Assembly (NCBI RefSeq): GCF_024790395.1
Contig: NZ_JAJISC010000002.1
Location: 620,001 to 684,000 of the forward strand
Reading direction: 5' to 3'
DNA length: 64,000 bases
Source of the DNA: Halomonas dongshanensis
GTDB taxonomy: Bacteria; Pseudomonadota; Gammaproteobacteria; Pseudomonadales; Halomonadaceae
Below the pieces are notes generated by a model. It searched no databases, was not told the DNA's origin, and saw only the letters and a list, made by a program, of their open reading frames with translations. Below are positions 35,353 through 44,202 of the stretch, piece after piece. Position numbers and translations under genes: made by a program. Each line of letters starts with the position of its first letter. Positions within the stretch are counted from its first letter, which is position 1.

Positions 35353-35381
35353 AGCGTAATGCTGCTTTTAGGTAATTACAA
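35353..35381 (-). promoter_or_regulatory. Predicted sbp-cysTWA promoter with AT-rich activator region
   Basis: On the minus strand TTGTAA (35376-35381) and TACGCT (35353-35358) are spaced by exactly 17 bases. The -10 is poor. The AT-rich stretch 35382-35412 lies just upstream, an unusual run for this GC-rich region. Weak promoters behind AT-rich sites are typical of CysB-activated genes, and cysB is encoded in this window. Confidence 0.4.
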
Positions 35382-35484
35382 TATGGTTTTATATTCTTTT
35401 TCGATCTATTTGGTTTGGCGACGTTTCACCGCGTCTTATTCAGCCAGCGGGAGGTAGGGTGGCGCGCCCCTAGCAGTCGGGTTC

Positions 35485-35493
35485 TGTTAGAAT
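35485..35493 (+). promoter_or_regulatory. Extended -10 promoter candidate for rpe
   Basis: TGT followed by TAGAAT is an extended -10 placed 48 bases before the rpe ATG. No recognisable -35. It resembles the element before hemA. Confidence 0.35.
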
Positions 35494-35540
35494 GCGCCAT
35501 CTCCTTTTCTTCATACCCCCTTTTGCGAGAGCAAGGCACG

Positions 35541-36233
35541 ATGGCTACCAACGACTTTTTGATCGCCCCTTCGATTCTTTCCGCCAATTTTGCCCGCCTG
35601 GGTGAAGAGGTCGACAACGTCTTGGCCGCTGGGGCCGATTGGGTGCATTTCGACGTCATGGACAACCACTACGTGCCCAACCTCACCATCGGGCCGATGG
35701 TGTGCAAGGCGCTGCGCCAGCACGGCGTTACCGCGCCAATCGATGTGCACCTGATGGTCAAGCCGGTCGACCGTATGATCGCTGACTTCATCGAGGCCGG
35801 GGCAAGCATGATCACCTTTCACCCCGAAGCCTCCGAGCACATCGACCGCTCGCTACAGCTGATCCGTCAAGGCGGCTGCCAAGCGGGGCTAGTGTTCAAC
35901 CCCGCAACGCCGCTTAGCTATCTCGACTACGTGATGGACAAGATCGATATGGTGCTGTTGATGAGCGTGAACCCAGGCTTTGGCGGACAGGCCTTCATTC
36001 CTGGCACGCTCGACAAGCTGCGCGAAGCGCGTCAGCGCATTGACGCCTCCAAGCGCGACATTCGCTTGGAGATCGATGGGGGCGTCAAGGTCGATAACAT
36101 CGCTGAGATCGCCGCCGCCGGGGCTGATACCTTCGTGGCGGGGTCGGCGATCTTCAACGCCGCCAATGCCGCCGATCCGCACCGTTACGATAGCGTGATC
36201 GAGCGCATGCGCGGTGCCCTGGCAGGCGCCTGA
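35541..36233 (+). CDS. rpe: Ribulose-phosphate 3-epimerase
   Basis: TIM-barrel metal-dependent enzyme of the pentose phosphate pathway, 230 residues. Visible motifs are [16 protein letters not shown], the metal-binding [23 protein letters not shown], and the phosphate loops NPGFGGQ and IDGGV near FVAGSAIF. The start at 35541 ([11 protein letters not shown]) is chosen because the family begins there. Rpe-gph-trpE adjacency is common, but here ndh intervenes on the opposite strand. Confidence 0.97.
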   Translation: MATNDFLIAPSILSANFARLGEEVDNVLAAGADWVHFDVMDNHYVPNLTIGPMVCKALRQHGVTAPIDVHLMVKPVDRMIADFIEAGASMITFHPEASEHIDRSLQLIRQGGCQAGLVFNPATPLSYLDYVMDKIDMVLLMSVNPGFGGQAFIPGTLDKLREARQRIDASKRDIRLEIDGGVKVDNIAEIAAAGADTFVAGSAIFNAANAADPHRYDSVIERMRGALAGA

Positions 36234-36262
36234 CTTTCATAGGCGCCTGATTAGCGCTCACC

Positions 36263-37573
36263 TCAATGTAGCTTCATGCGCGGCTTGAGATAGCGGTTGA
36301 GCTTGTCGACCAGCCACGTAAGCGCCGTTTTAGGTGCCCCGTGAATGGAGAGCTGGTGCTGGCGGTAGAGGGAGGCGTAAAACTTGCGCGCCAGCCAGCC
36401 TTCGAGGAAAAGCCCTTTGGAGGCCGAGCTGCGCATGAGGTTGCCCACGGCGTCGTAACTTGCCAGCGACACCAGCGAGCCACGGTCGCGATAGTGGAAG
36501 GGGGAGAGCGATTTACCCGCCAGCAGCGCTTCGAGATTCTTGGCCAGGTGGCGTGACTGCTGGTGTGCTGCCTGGGCGCGAGGTGGTACGAAACTGTCGT
36601 CGCCCAACGGGCAGCTGGCGCAGTCACCGAGGGCGAAAATCGCCGGGTCATCGACGCTTTGCAGCGTCTTTTGCACCTTGATCTGATTTTTCTTATTGGT
36701 GGCAAGCCCCAGCTCGGCGAGAAAATCGGGCGCCTTGACCCCCGCCGCCCAGACGTTGAGATCGGTTTCGATCTCCTCTCCCTCTTGCGTCACCAGACGG
36801 TCAGCGCGCGCTTCCTTGATGGCGGTGTCGATGTGAACCGTCACACCGAGCTTTTCGAGTTCTTGCCTCACCGTGGTGCCGATGCGCTCGGATAGCCCGG
36901 GCAGCAGCCGCGGTGCGGCTTCGATGACGTGCACCCGCAGGCGCTGGTCTTCCTTGGAAGTGACGCCGTAGGCGTTGAGCATGCGCGAGACGTCGAATAG
37001 CTCAGCGGCGAGCTCTACGCCCGTGGCGCCACCGCCAACGATGCCGACGGTCAGCTCGGCATGGCGGCGAAGCGCGGGGTCACTGTAGCGCAGGAAGGTA
37101 TTGATCATGTCGCGCTGAAAGCTCTTGGCCTGCTGTGGCGAGTCGATGAAGTGGCAGTGTTCGGCCACGCCGGGCGTGCCGAAGTCGTTGGAGACGCTAC
37201 CCAGCGCCAGTACCAGATAGTCGTAGTCGAGCTCGCGGGCGGGGAGCACTTCGCTGCCGTCCTCGTCGACGATGGCGGCGATCTTCAAGCGCTTGGCATC
37301 GCGGTCGAGCCCTTCGAGCGAACCGCGCACGTAGCGGTAGTGGTGTGCGGCAGAGTGGCCGCGAAAATCGACTTCGTCCATGCTCGAGTTGAGCACGCCA
37401 GTGGCAAGCTCATGCAAGAGCGGCTTCCACACGTGGGTAGTGTCGCGGTCTAGCAGCACGATGCTGGCGCGCTGGCGCTTGCCTAGCGTACGCCCCAAAC
37501 GTGTTGCCAAGCCAAGCCCTGCGGCGCCGCCGCCTACGATGACGATCTTGGGTATGCCCATCCAGTCCTCCAT
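36263..37573 (-). CDS. ndh: Type II NADH dehydrogenase
   Basis: Single-subunit, non-proton-pumping NADH:quinone oxidoreductase bound to the inner membrane by C-terminal amphipathic segments. The protein has 436 residues. The FAD motif is KIVIVGGGAAGLGLATRLG, the NADH motif is VGIVGGGATGVELAAEL, and the FAD-contacting IFALGDCASCP and the quinone-side region QAAHQQSRHLAKNL follow. An internal ATG at 37561 is an alternative start. It converges on rpe and is divergent from gph. Confidence 0.95.
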   Translation of the reverse strand: MEDWMGIPKIVIVGGGAAGLGLATRLGRTLGKRQRASIVLLDRDTTHVWKPLLHELATGVLNSSMDEVDFRGHSAAHHYRYVRGSLEGLDRDAKRLKIAAIVDEDGSEVLPARELDYDYLVLALGSVSNDFGTPGVAEHCHFIDSPQQAKSFQRDMINTFLRYSDPALRRHAELTVGIVGGGATGVELAAELFDVSRMLNAYGVTSKEDQRLRVHVIEAAPRLLPGLSERIGTTVRQELEKLGVTVHIDTAIKEARADRLVTQEGEEIETDLNVWAAGVKAPDFLAELGLATNKKNQIKVQKTLQSVDDPAIFALGDCASCPLGDDSFVPPRAQAAHQQSRHLAKNLEALLAGKSLSPFHYRDRGSLVSLASYDAVGNLMRSSASKGLFLEGWLARKFYASLYRQHQLSIHGAPKTALTWLVDKLNRYLKPRMKLH

Positions 37574-37830
37574 GTGCCGAGCGCCCTGCGCTTCCCATGG
37601 TGCGTTGGGTGAGAGCGAAAGGGGCGCGTAATTTTCTGTTGCCAGAATGACTTAGCTTAAGCATAGATGGTTCCCGTACGGCTGCCTATGAGCAAGCGCG
37701 CCTCTACGGGGGAAGTGTCAATGTGAATGGCGAGGGCGAGAGGGTAAGATAAGCGCTTAATCAAGCCGCTTGCTCGGTGCTCTTTACGGAGGACGACTCA
37801 TGGGGCGGCAACGATCACTAGGGAGATGAC

Positions 37831-38526
37831 GTGCATTCGCTACTTACCGGTAAAACGCTGATTGCTTTCGATCTCGATGGCACCCTGATCGACTCGGTGC
37901 CCGACCTTACCGCTGCCGTAGGCCAGGCGCTGGCTGCCCAAGGGCTTGCCGTGCCCACGGAGAGTGAGGTGCGCCACTGGGTCGGCAACGGTGCGCCGGT
38001 GCTGGTCGAGCGGGCGCTAAGCTGGGCACTGGCTCAAACATCGAGTCAAACACCGGATGAGGCGCTAAACGCACGCACTTACGCCGATTTTCTACGCTTT
38101 TACGCTGCCGAGCCTAGCGCGCGAACGCGTCTCTACCCTGGGGTGAAACCGGCGCTCGAAGCGCTGCATGGTGCAGGGTTTAGCCTTGCGTTGATCACCA
38201 ATAAACCCGCGCGCTTTATCGATCCCATTCTCGAAAGCTTCGGCTTGAACGCGTTTTTTTCGCTCTGCCTAGGCGGTGACTCCCTGGCGCAGAAAAAACC
38301 CGATCCGCTGCCGTTGAACCACGTCGCCAAGACGTTGGGAGTCGAGGCCCACGCCTGCGTGATGGTGGGGGATTCGCGCCACGATATGGCCGCAGGTAAA
38401 GCGGCAGGGTTCACCACCGTGGCGCTGCCCTACGGCTACAATCATGGCGAACCGATCGCTGCAAGCCACCCTGACTGGCTACTGGATTCGCTTTCTCAAC
38501 TGCTCACGACCGAGACTCAGGATTAG
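37831..38526 (+). CDS. gph: Phosphoglycolate phosphatase
   Basis: HAD-superfamily phosphatase that clears 2-phosphoglycolate, 231 residues. Motif I DLDGTL is at about 14-19, motif II TNKPARF, motif III lysine in QKKPDPLPLN, and motif IV VMVGDSRHDMAAG. The start is GTG with GGGAG well spaced before it. trpE follows after six bases, the operon arrangement known from Pseudomonas. Confidence 0.95.
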   Translation: MHSLLTGKTLIAFDLDGTLIDSVPDLTAAVGQALAAQGLAVPTESEVRHWVGNGAPVLVERALSWALAQTSSQTPDEALNARTYADFLRFYAAEPSARTRLYPGVKPALEALHGAGFSLALITNKPARFIDPILESFGLNAFFSLCLGGDSLAQKKPDPLPLNHVAKTLGVEAHACVMVGDSRHDMAAGKAAGFTTVALPYGYNHGEPIAASHPDWLLDSLSQLLTTETQD

Positions 38527-38532
38527 GACGCA

Positions 38533-40026
38533 ATGATGACCCCGGAACGCTTCGATGCGCTGGCAGGCGCTGGCTACAACCGCATTCCCGTTTCCCGCGC
38601 GGTGCTGGCCGATCTGGATACGCCGCTCTCAACCTACCTGAAACTCGCCAACACGCCCTGGACCTTCCTCTTCGAATCGGTACAGGGGGGCGAAAAATGG
38701 GGGCGCTACTCGATGATCGGGCTGCCGTCGCACGAGCGCATCGAAGTGCGTGGTTTCACCGTCACGCATATCAAGGATGGCGAAAGCCTGGGCGCCACCG
38801 AGGTCGAGGATCCGCTGGCGTGGATAGAGCGTTTTCAGACGCGCTTCAAGGTGCCCAAGCTTGACAGCCAACCGATCTTCGACGGCGGGCTCGTGGGCTA
38901 CTTCGGCTACGATACCGTGCGCTACATCGAGCCTCGCCTGCGCGGGGTCGAGAAGCCCGATCCACTGGGCGTGCCGGATATTTTGCTGATGGTGTGTAAC
39001 GACTTCGTCGTCTTCGACAACCTCTCCGGCCGCTTGACGCTCTGGACCCACGCCGACCCCGAGCAGCCCGACGCACTGGCCAAGGCGACCGCACACCTGG
39101 CGCATCTAGAACGCCGCCTCAAGGAAGCCCCTGTGGTGCCGCCAGCGAGCCCGCAGCGTGAGCGCGCGACCGTGGAGGAGAGTGATTTCAGCTCGGGCTT
39201 TACCGAAGAGGGCTTCAAGGCCGCCGTCGACAAGATCAAGGAGTACGTGCTCGCCGGTGACATCATGCAGTGTGTGCCTTCGCAGCGCATGTCGATTCCG
39301 TATCAGGCCTCGCCGCTCGATCTCTACCGTGCGCTGAGAAGCCTCAATCCCTCGCCCTACATGTTCTTCTTCAATTTGGGCGATCACCACGTGGTGGGCT
39401 CGTCACCGGAAATTCTGACCCGCCTGGAAGAGGGCGAGGTGACCGTGAGGCCCATTGCCGGAACGCGCAAGCGCGGGCGTAACGAGGAGGAGGACCGAGC
39501 GCTCGAAGCGGAGCTGCTCGCCGATCCCAAGGAGCGCGCCGAGCACCTGATGCTGATCGATCTGGGGCGCAACGATGTGGGGCGGATTGCCGAAACCGGC
39601 AGCGTGACGCTGACCGACCGCATGGTGGTAGAGCGCTACTCCCACGTCATGCACATCGTCTCCAACGTCACCGGGCGCTTGAAGCCTGGTCTTTCGGCCA
39701 TGGATACGCTGCGGGCGACCTTCCCGGCTGGCACCGTTTCGGGGGCGCCCAAGATTCGCGCGCTTGAGATCATCGACGAGCTGGAGCCGGTCAAGCGGGG
39801 CATCTACTCGGGTGCTGTGGGCTATCTCTCTTGGCACGGCAACATGGACACCGCGATCGCCATCCGTACGGCGGTGATCAAGGATGGTCAACTGCACGTC
39901 CAGGCCGGTGCGGGAATCGTCGCCGACTCGGTGCCTGAGCTCGAATGGCAGGAGACGCTGAACAAGGGGCGAGCGCTGTTTCGCGCCGTGGCCATGGCCG
40001 AGCGCGGGCTGGAAAACCTCGAGTAA
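38533..40026 (+). CDS. trpE: Anthranilate synthase component I
   Basis: Converts chorismate to anthranilate with ammonia from TrpG, the first step to tryptophan. The protein has 497 residues. The tryptophan feedback motif (LLES-x10-S type) is present as FLFES followed ten residues later by S in RYSMIG. The chorismate region has [15 protein letters not shown], with alanine where PabB has lysine. [17 protein letters not shown] and [16 protein letters not shown] are intact. TrpG is 2.5 kb away behind an unrelated insert. Confidence 0.97.
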   Translation: MMTPERFDALAGAGYNRIPVSRAVLADLDTPLSTYLKLANTPWTFLFESVQGGEKWGRYSMIGLPSHERIEVRGFTVTHIKDGESLGATEVEDPLAWIERFQTRFKVPKLDSQPIFDGGLVGYFGYDTVRYIEPRLRGVEKPDPLGVPDILLMVCNDFVVFDNLSGRLTLWTHADPEQPDALAKATAHLAHLERRLKEAPVVPPASPQRERATVEESDFSSGFTEEGFKAAVDKIKEYVLAGDIMQCVPSQRMSIPYQASPLDLYRALRSLNPSPYMFFFNLGDHHVVGSSPEILTRLEEGEVTVRPIAGTRKRGRNEEEDRALEAELLADPKERAEHLMLIDLGRNDVGRIAETGSVTLTDRMVVERYSHVMHIVSNVTGRLKPGLSAMDTLRATFPAGTVSGAPKIRALEIIDELEPVKRGIYSGAVGYLSWHGNMDTAIAIRTAVIKDGQLHVQAGAGIVADSVPELEWQETLNKGRALFRAVAMAERGLENLE

Positions 40027-40042
40027 GGTGGCAGCACTCGTT

Positions 40043-40066
40043 GGGCGCGCTATTCGCTGCGCGCCC
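40043..40066. terminator. Hairpin between trpE and the metal-binding protein gene
   Basis: 8-base-pair GC stem GGGCGCGC / GCGCGCCC with an eight-base loop that overlaps the stop of the convergent gene. There is no T run. Possible weak shared terminator. Confidence 0.35.
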
Positions 40067-40964
40067 CGCCTAGTGCCTGGTGAAGAAGGTCGGCGTTGTA
40101 GCGCAGCAGCGCCGGATAGTTGAACGCCGGGCCATCGCGCGCGCTAAGCGTATCGAGATAGAGCGGGCCGGCAAGCGGTAATCCCGTTTCGCGTGCAAGC
40201 GCGTCCATGTGAATCTCGGCCACCGTGCTCTCGTAGAACAGCGCAGGCGGGCGCTGCTCGCTTAGGCGTTCGCTCATACGCGCCATGGCGCGCGCCGTTC
40301 CCCAGGTCTCCTGGTTCATGCCCCAGATGCCGGTGTGCTCGAACTCGTAGGCGCGGGCAAAATAGCCAAACCCTGCTTCGCTAGTGATCAACGTTCGGTT
40401 GGTGTAGGGAATGCCGTCCAGGCGCTCCTTGATCGCGCGATCGAGATCAGCCAAGACATCGCGGGCCTCTTCGGCGCGCCGGTGATAGAGCTCGGCTTTG
40501 TCGGGGTCGTGCTCGGCCAAAGTGTCGGCGATGACGTCGAGGTAGGCGGCGGCGCCTTGCGGGTCCATCCACATATGTGGGTCAGGCTGCCCTTCGTACT
40601 CGCCGGTGGGTACCGGAATGGGGGCAAAATGGGCGCGCTCGGCCAGGGCGACGAGCGGTGTATCGTCATGGATGACGGCGCGAACGTGACGCAGCCAGGG
40701 TTCGAGATCGTAGCCGTTATAGAAGACGATATCGGTATCTTCCAGCGCCAGCACGTTGGGAGGCGTAAGCTCCCAGCGGTGAACGTCGCTCCCAATGGGG
40801 GCAATGACGTTGACCTCGACGTCGTCATCGGCGATGCGGCGAACGAAATCACCGATGATCGAGAAAGAGGCCGCTACCTTGAGCGTGTCGGCCCACACCG
40901 CTTGCGGCAGCAAGCAGAGTGCCAGGCAGTAGAGCGTGCTCGTTCGCGTCGCTCGCTTTGTCAT
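40050..40964 (-). CDS. Metal ABC transporter substrate-binding protein, Mn/Fe-type ligands
   Basis: Periplasmic cluster A-I solute-binding protein, 304 residues, with a signal peptide ending near VWA. The four metal ligands of the family can be placed: His in GSDVHRWELTP, His in DPHMWMDP, Glu in FYESTVAEI and Asp in YLDTLSARDG. His-His-Glu-Asp is the manganese/iron set (PsaA/MntC/SitA); zinc-type ZnuA usually has a third histidine and a His-rich loop, which is absent. No permease or ATPase gene is adjacent, so it is an orphan here. It lies in the insert between trpE and trpGDC. No Fur- or Zur-like box was seen upstream. Confidence 0.85.
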   Translation of the reverse strand: MTKRATRTSTLYCLALCLLPQAVWADTLKVAASFSIIGDFVRRIADDDVEVNVIAPIGSDVHRWELTPPNVLALEDTDIVFYNGYDLEPWLRHVRAVIHDDTPLVALAERAHFAPIPVPTGEYEGQPDPHMWMDPQGAAAYLDVIADTLAEHDPDKAELYHRRAEEARDVLADLDRAIKERLDGIPYTNRTLITSEAGFGYFARAYEFEHTGIWGMNQETWGTARAMARMSERLSEQRPPALFYESTVAEIHMDALARETGLPLAGPLYLDTLSARDGPAFNYPALLRYNADLLHQALGGARSE

Positions 40965-41314
40965 TCCACGCTCCCAAAATGTTGAAAAGCCAAGACCAGT
41001 GGGCGGGCCTAAGCGACGGGCGCTTGAGCGCTACCAAGCAGGGCGGCCACGCTGTGACTCTGCACGAGCGCTAGGGGTTCCCCGTGAGGTGAGATCGTCT
41101 CGCCTTTGCTCGCGTGCCCTCTATATGGCGTCACTGACACCGGATTGCAACGTGAATGTCATGATAAGTGCGGGAAAAATGGGAGAAAGTTGGTCAGTGA
41201 GCAGTAAGGAAGACGCAAACAGTAGAATCGACTATCTTGACCAGTGGGGCACTACCCTGAGGAGCGGTTGCTCTCAATCCATGCGTGCCAATCTATGCGT
41301 ACAAGGAGGACGCC
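40965..41314. other. Gene-free stretch
   Basis: This 350-base divergent gap must carry the promoters of the metal-binding protein gene and the 53-residue gene. I see a palindrome GGGGTTCCCC (41074-41083) and a strong AAGGAGGA before the small gene, but no convincing -35/-10 pair, metal-regulator box or RNA structure. Confidence 0.5.
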
Positions 41315-41476
41315 ATGAGCGAACATTATCAGGTCGAAGAGAAACAGGGCGAATTTCACGTCATCGACACCCGTCCCGACGACTCCCAGCCCGGTAACAC
41401 CGTGGTTGCCGCCTACGCCACCTTCGAAGAGGCCGAACGCGAAGCCCGACGACTGAATGAGCGCTCGTTGGGCTAG
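41315..41476 (+). CDS. Small acidic protein of unknown function
   Basis: A 53-residue frame with an unusually strong ribosome site, AAGGAGGA 4 bases before the ATG, which argues that it is expressed. The product is acidic and hydrophilic, without signal or membrane segment. It has a strand-like start HYQVEEKQGEFHVIDTRP and a helix-like end TFEEAEREARRLNERSLG. This beta-beta-alpha pattern resembles small DUF2188-like proteins, but I do not recognise it with certainty. Confidence 0.7.
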   Translation: MSEHYQVEEKQGEFHVIDTRPDDSQPGNTVVAAYATFEEAEREARRLNERSLG

Positions 41477-41558
41477 CATCCAAGTTCATTGGTGCTAGCT
41501 AGAAAGATCGCCCCATTATTCGATTCAGCTTTGCTTTGAAAAAAGTGCGGTGGTAGTT

Positions 41559-41582
41559 AAAACGCCCGGCATTAGCCGGGCG
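41559..41582 (-). terminator. Rho-independent terminator of ibpA
   Basis: CGCCCGGC-atta-GCCGGGCG with AAAA on the left side, which becomes TTTT after the hairpin on the minus strand, 22 bases past the ibpA stop. Confidence 0.8.
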
Positions 41583-41603
41583 CGAAACAGCCTCGAACAG
41601 GGA

Positions 41604-42083
41604 TTACGGCTTATGCTCAAGCACCGAGTTAGCGTTTATTGAGATACGCTGAGGCTTCTCTTCTTCCGGTATATCTTGGAGTAACTCAATTGCCAGCAAA
41701 CCGTTTTCAAGCGACGCCCCAGTGACTTTTACATGCTCTGGAAGGTTATAGCTGGCCCGGAAGTCGCTACGGCTGATTCCCCGATGAATCCACCGCTCTT
41801 CACTGTTTTCTGTCTCCTCCTTCTCTTCCTCTTCGCGTTTGCCGCTGATATTCAGCTGTCCGCCGACGGTTTCGATTTCCAGCTCGCTCTCTTTCCAGCC
41901 TGGCACGCTAAGGGTCAGCTCGTAGCGATTGTCCGCAAGTCGCCGTATGTTATACGCAGGCATGGCGGGTAGCGGCGTATTGCCGGTTAGCTGGCTGAAA
42001 AGGCGATCAATGCGGTTAAAGCGGTCCGCAAACAGTGAATCAGAGAGATCGTGCAATACGGGAAAAGTTCTAAGAGTCATCAT
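41604..42083 (-). CDS. ibpA: Small heat-shock protein (Hsp20/IbpA type)
   Basis: ATP-independent holdase chaperone of 159 residues. The alpha-crystallin domain runs from about 45 to 140 (YNIRRLADNRYELTLSVPGW onward), with the conserved GASLENGLLAIEL. The C-terminal ISI oligomerisation motif is in QRISINANS. A Glu-rich loop (KREEEEKEETENSEER) replaces the usual shorter one. Two consecutive ATG codons occur; AGGAGG is 3 bases from the first and 6 from the second, so the second may be used. A sigma-32 promoter lies upstream. Confidence 0.93.
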   Translation of the reverse strand: MMTLRTFPVLHDLSDSLFADRFNRIDRLFSQLTGNTPLPAMPAYNIRRLADNRYELTLSVPGWKESELEIETVGGQLNISGKREEEEKEETENSEERWIHRGISRSDFRASYNLPEHVKVTGASLENGLLAIELLQDIPEEEKPQRISINANSVLEHKP

Positions 42084-42162
42084 GCACCTCCTGAATAGTA
42101 AAAAATATCCAAAAAGCTCATGTCTTACGGGGCAGGTACCGTTTACCCTTACCCGTTATTTC

Positions 42163-42189
42163 ATATAGGGTCGCTGCATCTCTTTTCAA
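42163..42189 (-). promoter_or_regulatory. Heat-shock (sigma-32) promoter of ibpA
   Basis: On the minus strand TTGAAA (42184-42189) and CCCTATAT (42163-42170) are spaced by 13 bases, close to the RpoH consensus CTTGAAA / CCCCATnT. It lies about 80 bases before the ibpA start and leaves a leader of about 73 bases. Confidence 0.6.
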
Positions 42190-42553
42190 TACACTGAAGC
42201 AGAATTTTTTGGTACTCCTCATGCTGCTTTACTCGTTTTTTACTCACCGTCTTGCGCTAGCACCCTCGTGGCGCCGAAAAACCAAACTGCATGAAATGAC
42301 AAGTGTTTGTTTTAATGAAGCTTTTATGCTTTTAAAACCCTTGCTTTGCGGCAGTCTCACGTGTGGGTTGCTCAGCCTTTCTGCAGAAAATACGCCATCA
42401 ATACCCACCCCGTAGCACCGCTGTAGCGTAGCCCTAAGCGCGGTGGAGCGTTACAATCCCTGCCTATCACGTTTCTACTGAACGCTAACCTGAATAGCCA
42501 TTTGGGTAACGGTTAGCCGTTTGAAGCCAAATACCGGGGTCTATCAATAGCTT
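42190..42553. other. Gene-free, relatively AT-rich stretch
   Basis: No supportable gene lies between the ibpA promoter and trpG. A 68-codon open frame at 42209-42415 has no ribosome site and an improbable composition. A TACAAT (42452-42457) could be the -10 of a trpGDC promoter but lacks a good -35. No Trp-rich leader peptide or attenuator was found. Confidence 0.5.
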
Positions 42554-43144
42554 ATGGCTCAAAAAGTCTTGATGCTGGATAACTACGATAGCTTTACCTT
42601 CAATATCGTCCAGTATTTGGGGGAGTTGGGGGCCGAGGTGGTGACCCACCGTAACGATGAAATCACTCTGGCGGAAATCGACGCCTTGGCGCCGTCGCAT
42701 GTCGTTGTCTCCCCGGGCCCTTGCACGCCCAACGAGGCGGGCATTTCGCTCGAACTAATTCAACACGTCGCCGGTCGGCTGCCGCTCTTGGGCGTTTGCC
42801 TAGGGCATCAGGCGATTGGGCAGGTATATGGCGGTAAGGTCGTGCGCGCGCCCCAGGTAATGCACGGTAAAACCTCCGCCATCGAGCATACGGGAACGGG
42901 CGTGTTTGCCGGGCTCGAGCAGCCGCTGGACGTGACCCGCTATCACTCGCTGGTGGTCGAACGTGACACCCTGCCCGAGTGTTTGGAAATCACCGCCTGG
43001 ACGGCTGAAAGCGATGTTACGCCTGGCCTGATCATGGGGTTCAAGCATCGCGAGCTCGACGTCGAGGGCGTACAGTTTCACCCCGAATCGATTTTGACGC
43101 GCCAGGGACACGCGCTGCTCGCTAACTTTTTGAAGCGCGCCTGA
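42554..43144 (+). CDS. trpG: Anthranilate synthase component II (glutamine amidotransferase)
   Basis: Supplies ammonia from glutamine to TrpE; in many bacteria the same protein also serves PabB. The protein has 196 residues. The nucleophile cysteine is in [17 protein letters not shown], and the His/Glu pair is in [11 protein letters not shown]. The N-terminal [20 protein letters not shown] is typical. The ribosome site is weak. It leads trpG-trpD-trpC. Confidence 0.96.
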   Translation: MAQKVLMLDNYDSFTFNIVQYLGELGAEVVTHRNDEITLAEIDALAPSHVVVSPGPCTPNEAGISLELIQHVAGRLPLLGVCLGHQAIGQVYGGKVVRAPQVMHGKTSAIEHTGTGVFAGLEQPLDVTRYHSLVVERDTLPECLEITAWTAESDVTPGLIMGFKHRELDVEGVQFHPESILTRQGHALLANFLKRA

Positions 43145-43175
43145 GGGCCACGCTCACGCACTTAGAGGTCGAAGT

Positions 43176-44195
43176 ATGCACATGCGAGACGCCATCAACG
43201 CGGTGATGCGCCGCGACGATCTGGCCTTTGAACAGATGTACGCGCTGATGCGCCAGATCATGACCGGTGATGCAACCGACGCCCAGATCGGCGGCTTGCT
43301 CGTGGGCTTGGCAATGAAGGGCGAGAGCGCGGTAGAGATTAGCGCATCAGCCCAGGTGATGCGCGAGCTGATGCGCAAGGTAGACGTTCAGCGTGATGGC
43401 CTGGTCGATATCGTCGGCACCGGCGGCGATGGTGCCAATTTGTTCAACGTCTCCACTGCATCGAGCTTCGTCGCCGCAGCCGGAGGCGCGCGGGTAGCCA
43501 AACATGGCAATCGCAGCGTCTCTTCCTCCTCTGGTAGCGCCGATCTTTTCGACGTGGCGGGCATTCACCTCGATCTCGATGCCACTCAGGTGGCGCGCTG
43601 TATCGAGCAGGTGGGCGTCGGCTTTATGTTCGCTCCCAATCATCATCCTGCCATGCGCCACGCCATCGGCCCGCGCCGGGAGATGGGGGTGCGCACTCTG
43701 TTCAATATTCTGGGGCCCTTGACCAACCCAGCGGGCGCGCCCAACCAGGTCGTCGGTGTTTATGCTCCCGAGCTCGTGCGCCTGATGGCCGAAGTGCTGC
43801 AGAAGCTTGGCAGCCGCCACGTCATGGTGGTGCACGCCGAGGACGGCTTGGACGAAATCTCCCTGGCGGCGCCCACGCGGGTGGCCGAGCTCAAAGAGGG
43901 CGAAATTCGCGAGTATGAGGTAACGCCCGAAGCTCTGGGCATCGAGCGCCAAAGCCTTTCCACTCTCAAGGCGGCCAGCGCCGAAGATAGTCTGCGCCTG
44001 GTCAAAGCCGCATTGGTAGGCGAGGGGGCTGCCGCCGATATGGTGGCGCTCAATGCTGGCGCGGCGCTCTACTGTGCTGGCGTGGCCGATACGCTCAAGG
44101 AGGGCGTGCTGATCGCTCAAGACGCCCAGGCGTCCAAACTGCCGTTGGAGAAGCTCAAGGAGCTCTCCACGTTCACCCGTATCTTCAAGCACTGA
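43176..44195 (+). CDS. trpD: Anthranilate phosphoribosyltransferase
   Basis: Joins anthranilate and PRPP, the second tryptophan-specific step. The protein has 339 residues. The PRPP-binding [18 protein letters not shown] is at about 80-97, followed by [16 protein letters not shown] and [17 protein letters not shown]. It lies 31 bases after trpG and 7 bases before trpC. Confidence 0.96.
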   Translation: MHMRDAINAVMRRDDLAFEQMYALMRQIMTGDATDAQIGGLLVGLAMKGESAVEISASAQVMRELMRKVDVQRDGLVDIVGTGGDGANLFNVSTASSFVAAAGGARVAKHGNRSVSSSSGSADLFDVAGIHLDLDATQVARCIEQVGVGFMFAPNHHPAMRHAIGPRREMGVRTLFNILGPLTNPAGAPNQVVGVYAPELVRLMAEVLQKLGSRHVMVVHAEDGLDEISLAAPTRVAELKEGEIREYEVTPEALGIERQSLSTLKAASAEDSLRLVKAALVGEGAAADMVALNAGAALYCAGVADTLKEGVLIAQDAQASKLPLEKLKELSTFTRIFKH

Positions 44196-44202
44196 GACGA
44201 CC

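Noticed and set aside
40965..41314. Fur, Zur or MntR operator before the metal-binding protein gene
   Set aside because: No sequence close to the GATAATGATAATCATTATC or GTTATA-type palindromes is present.
42209..42415. 68-codon open frame before trpG
   Set aside because: No ribosome site, no conserved motif, poor codon pattern in an AT-rich gap; not supported as a gene or as a trp leader peptide.
42420..42553. trp attenuator upstream of trpG
   Set aside because: No short Trp-rich peptide and no competing hairpins ending in a T run could be found.
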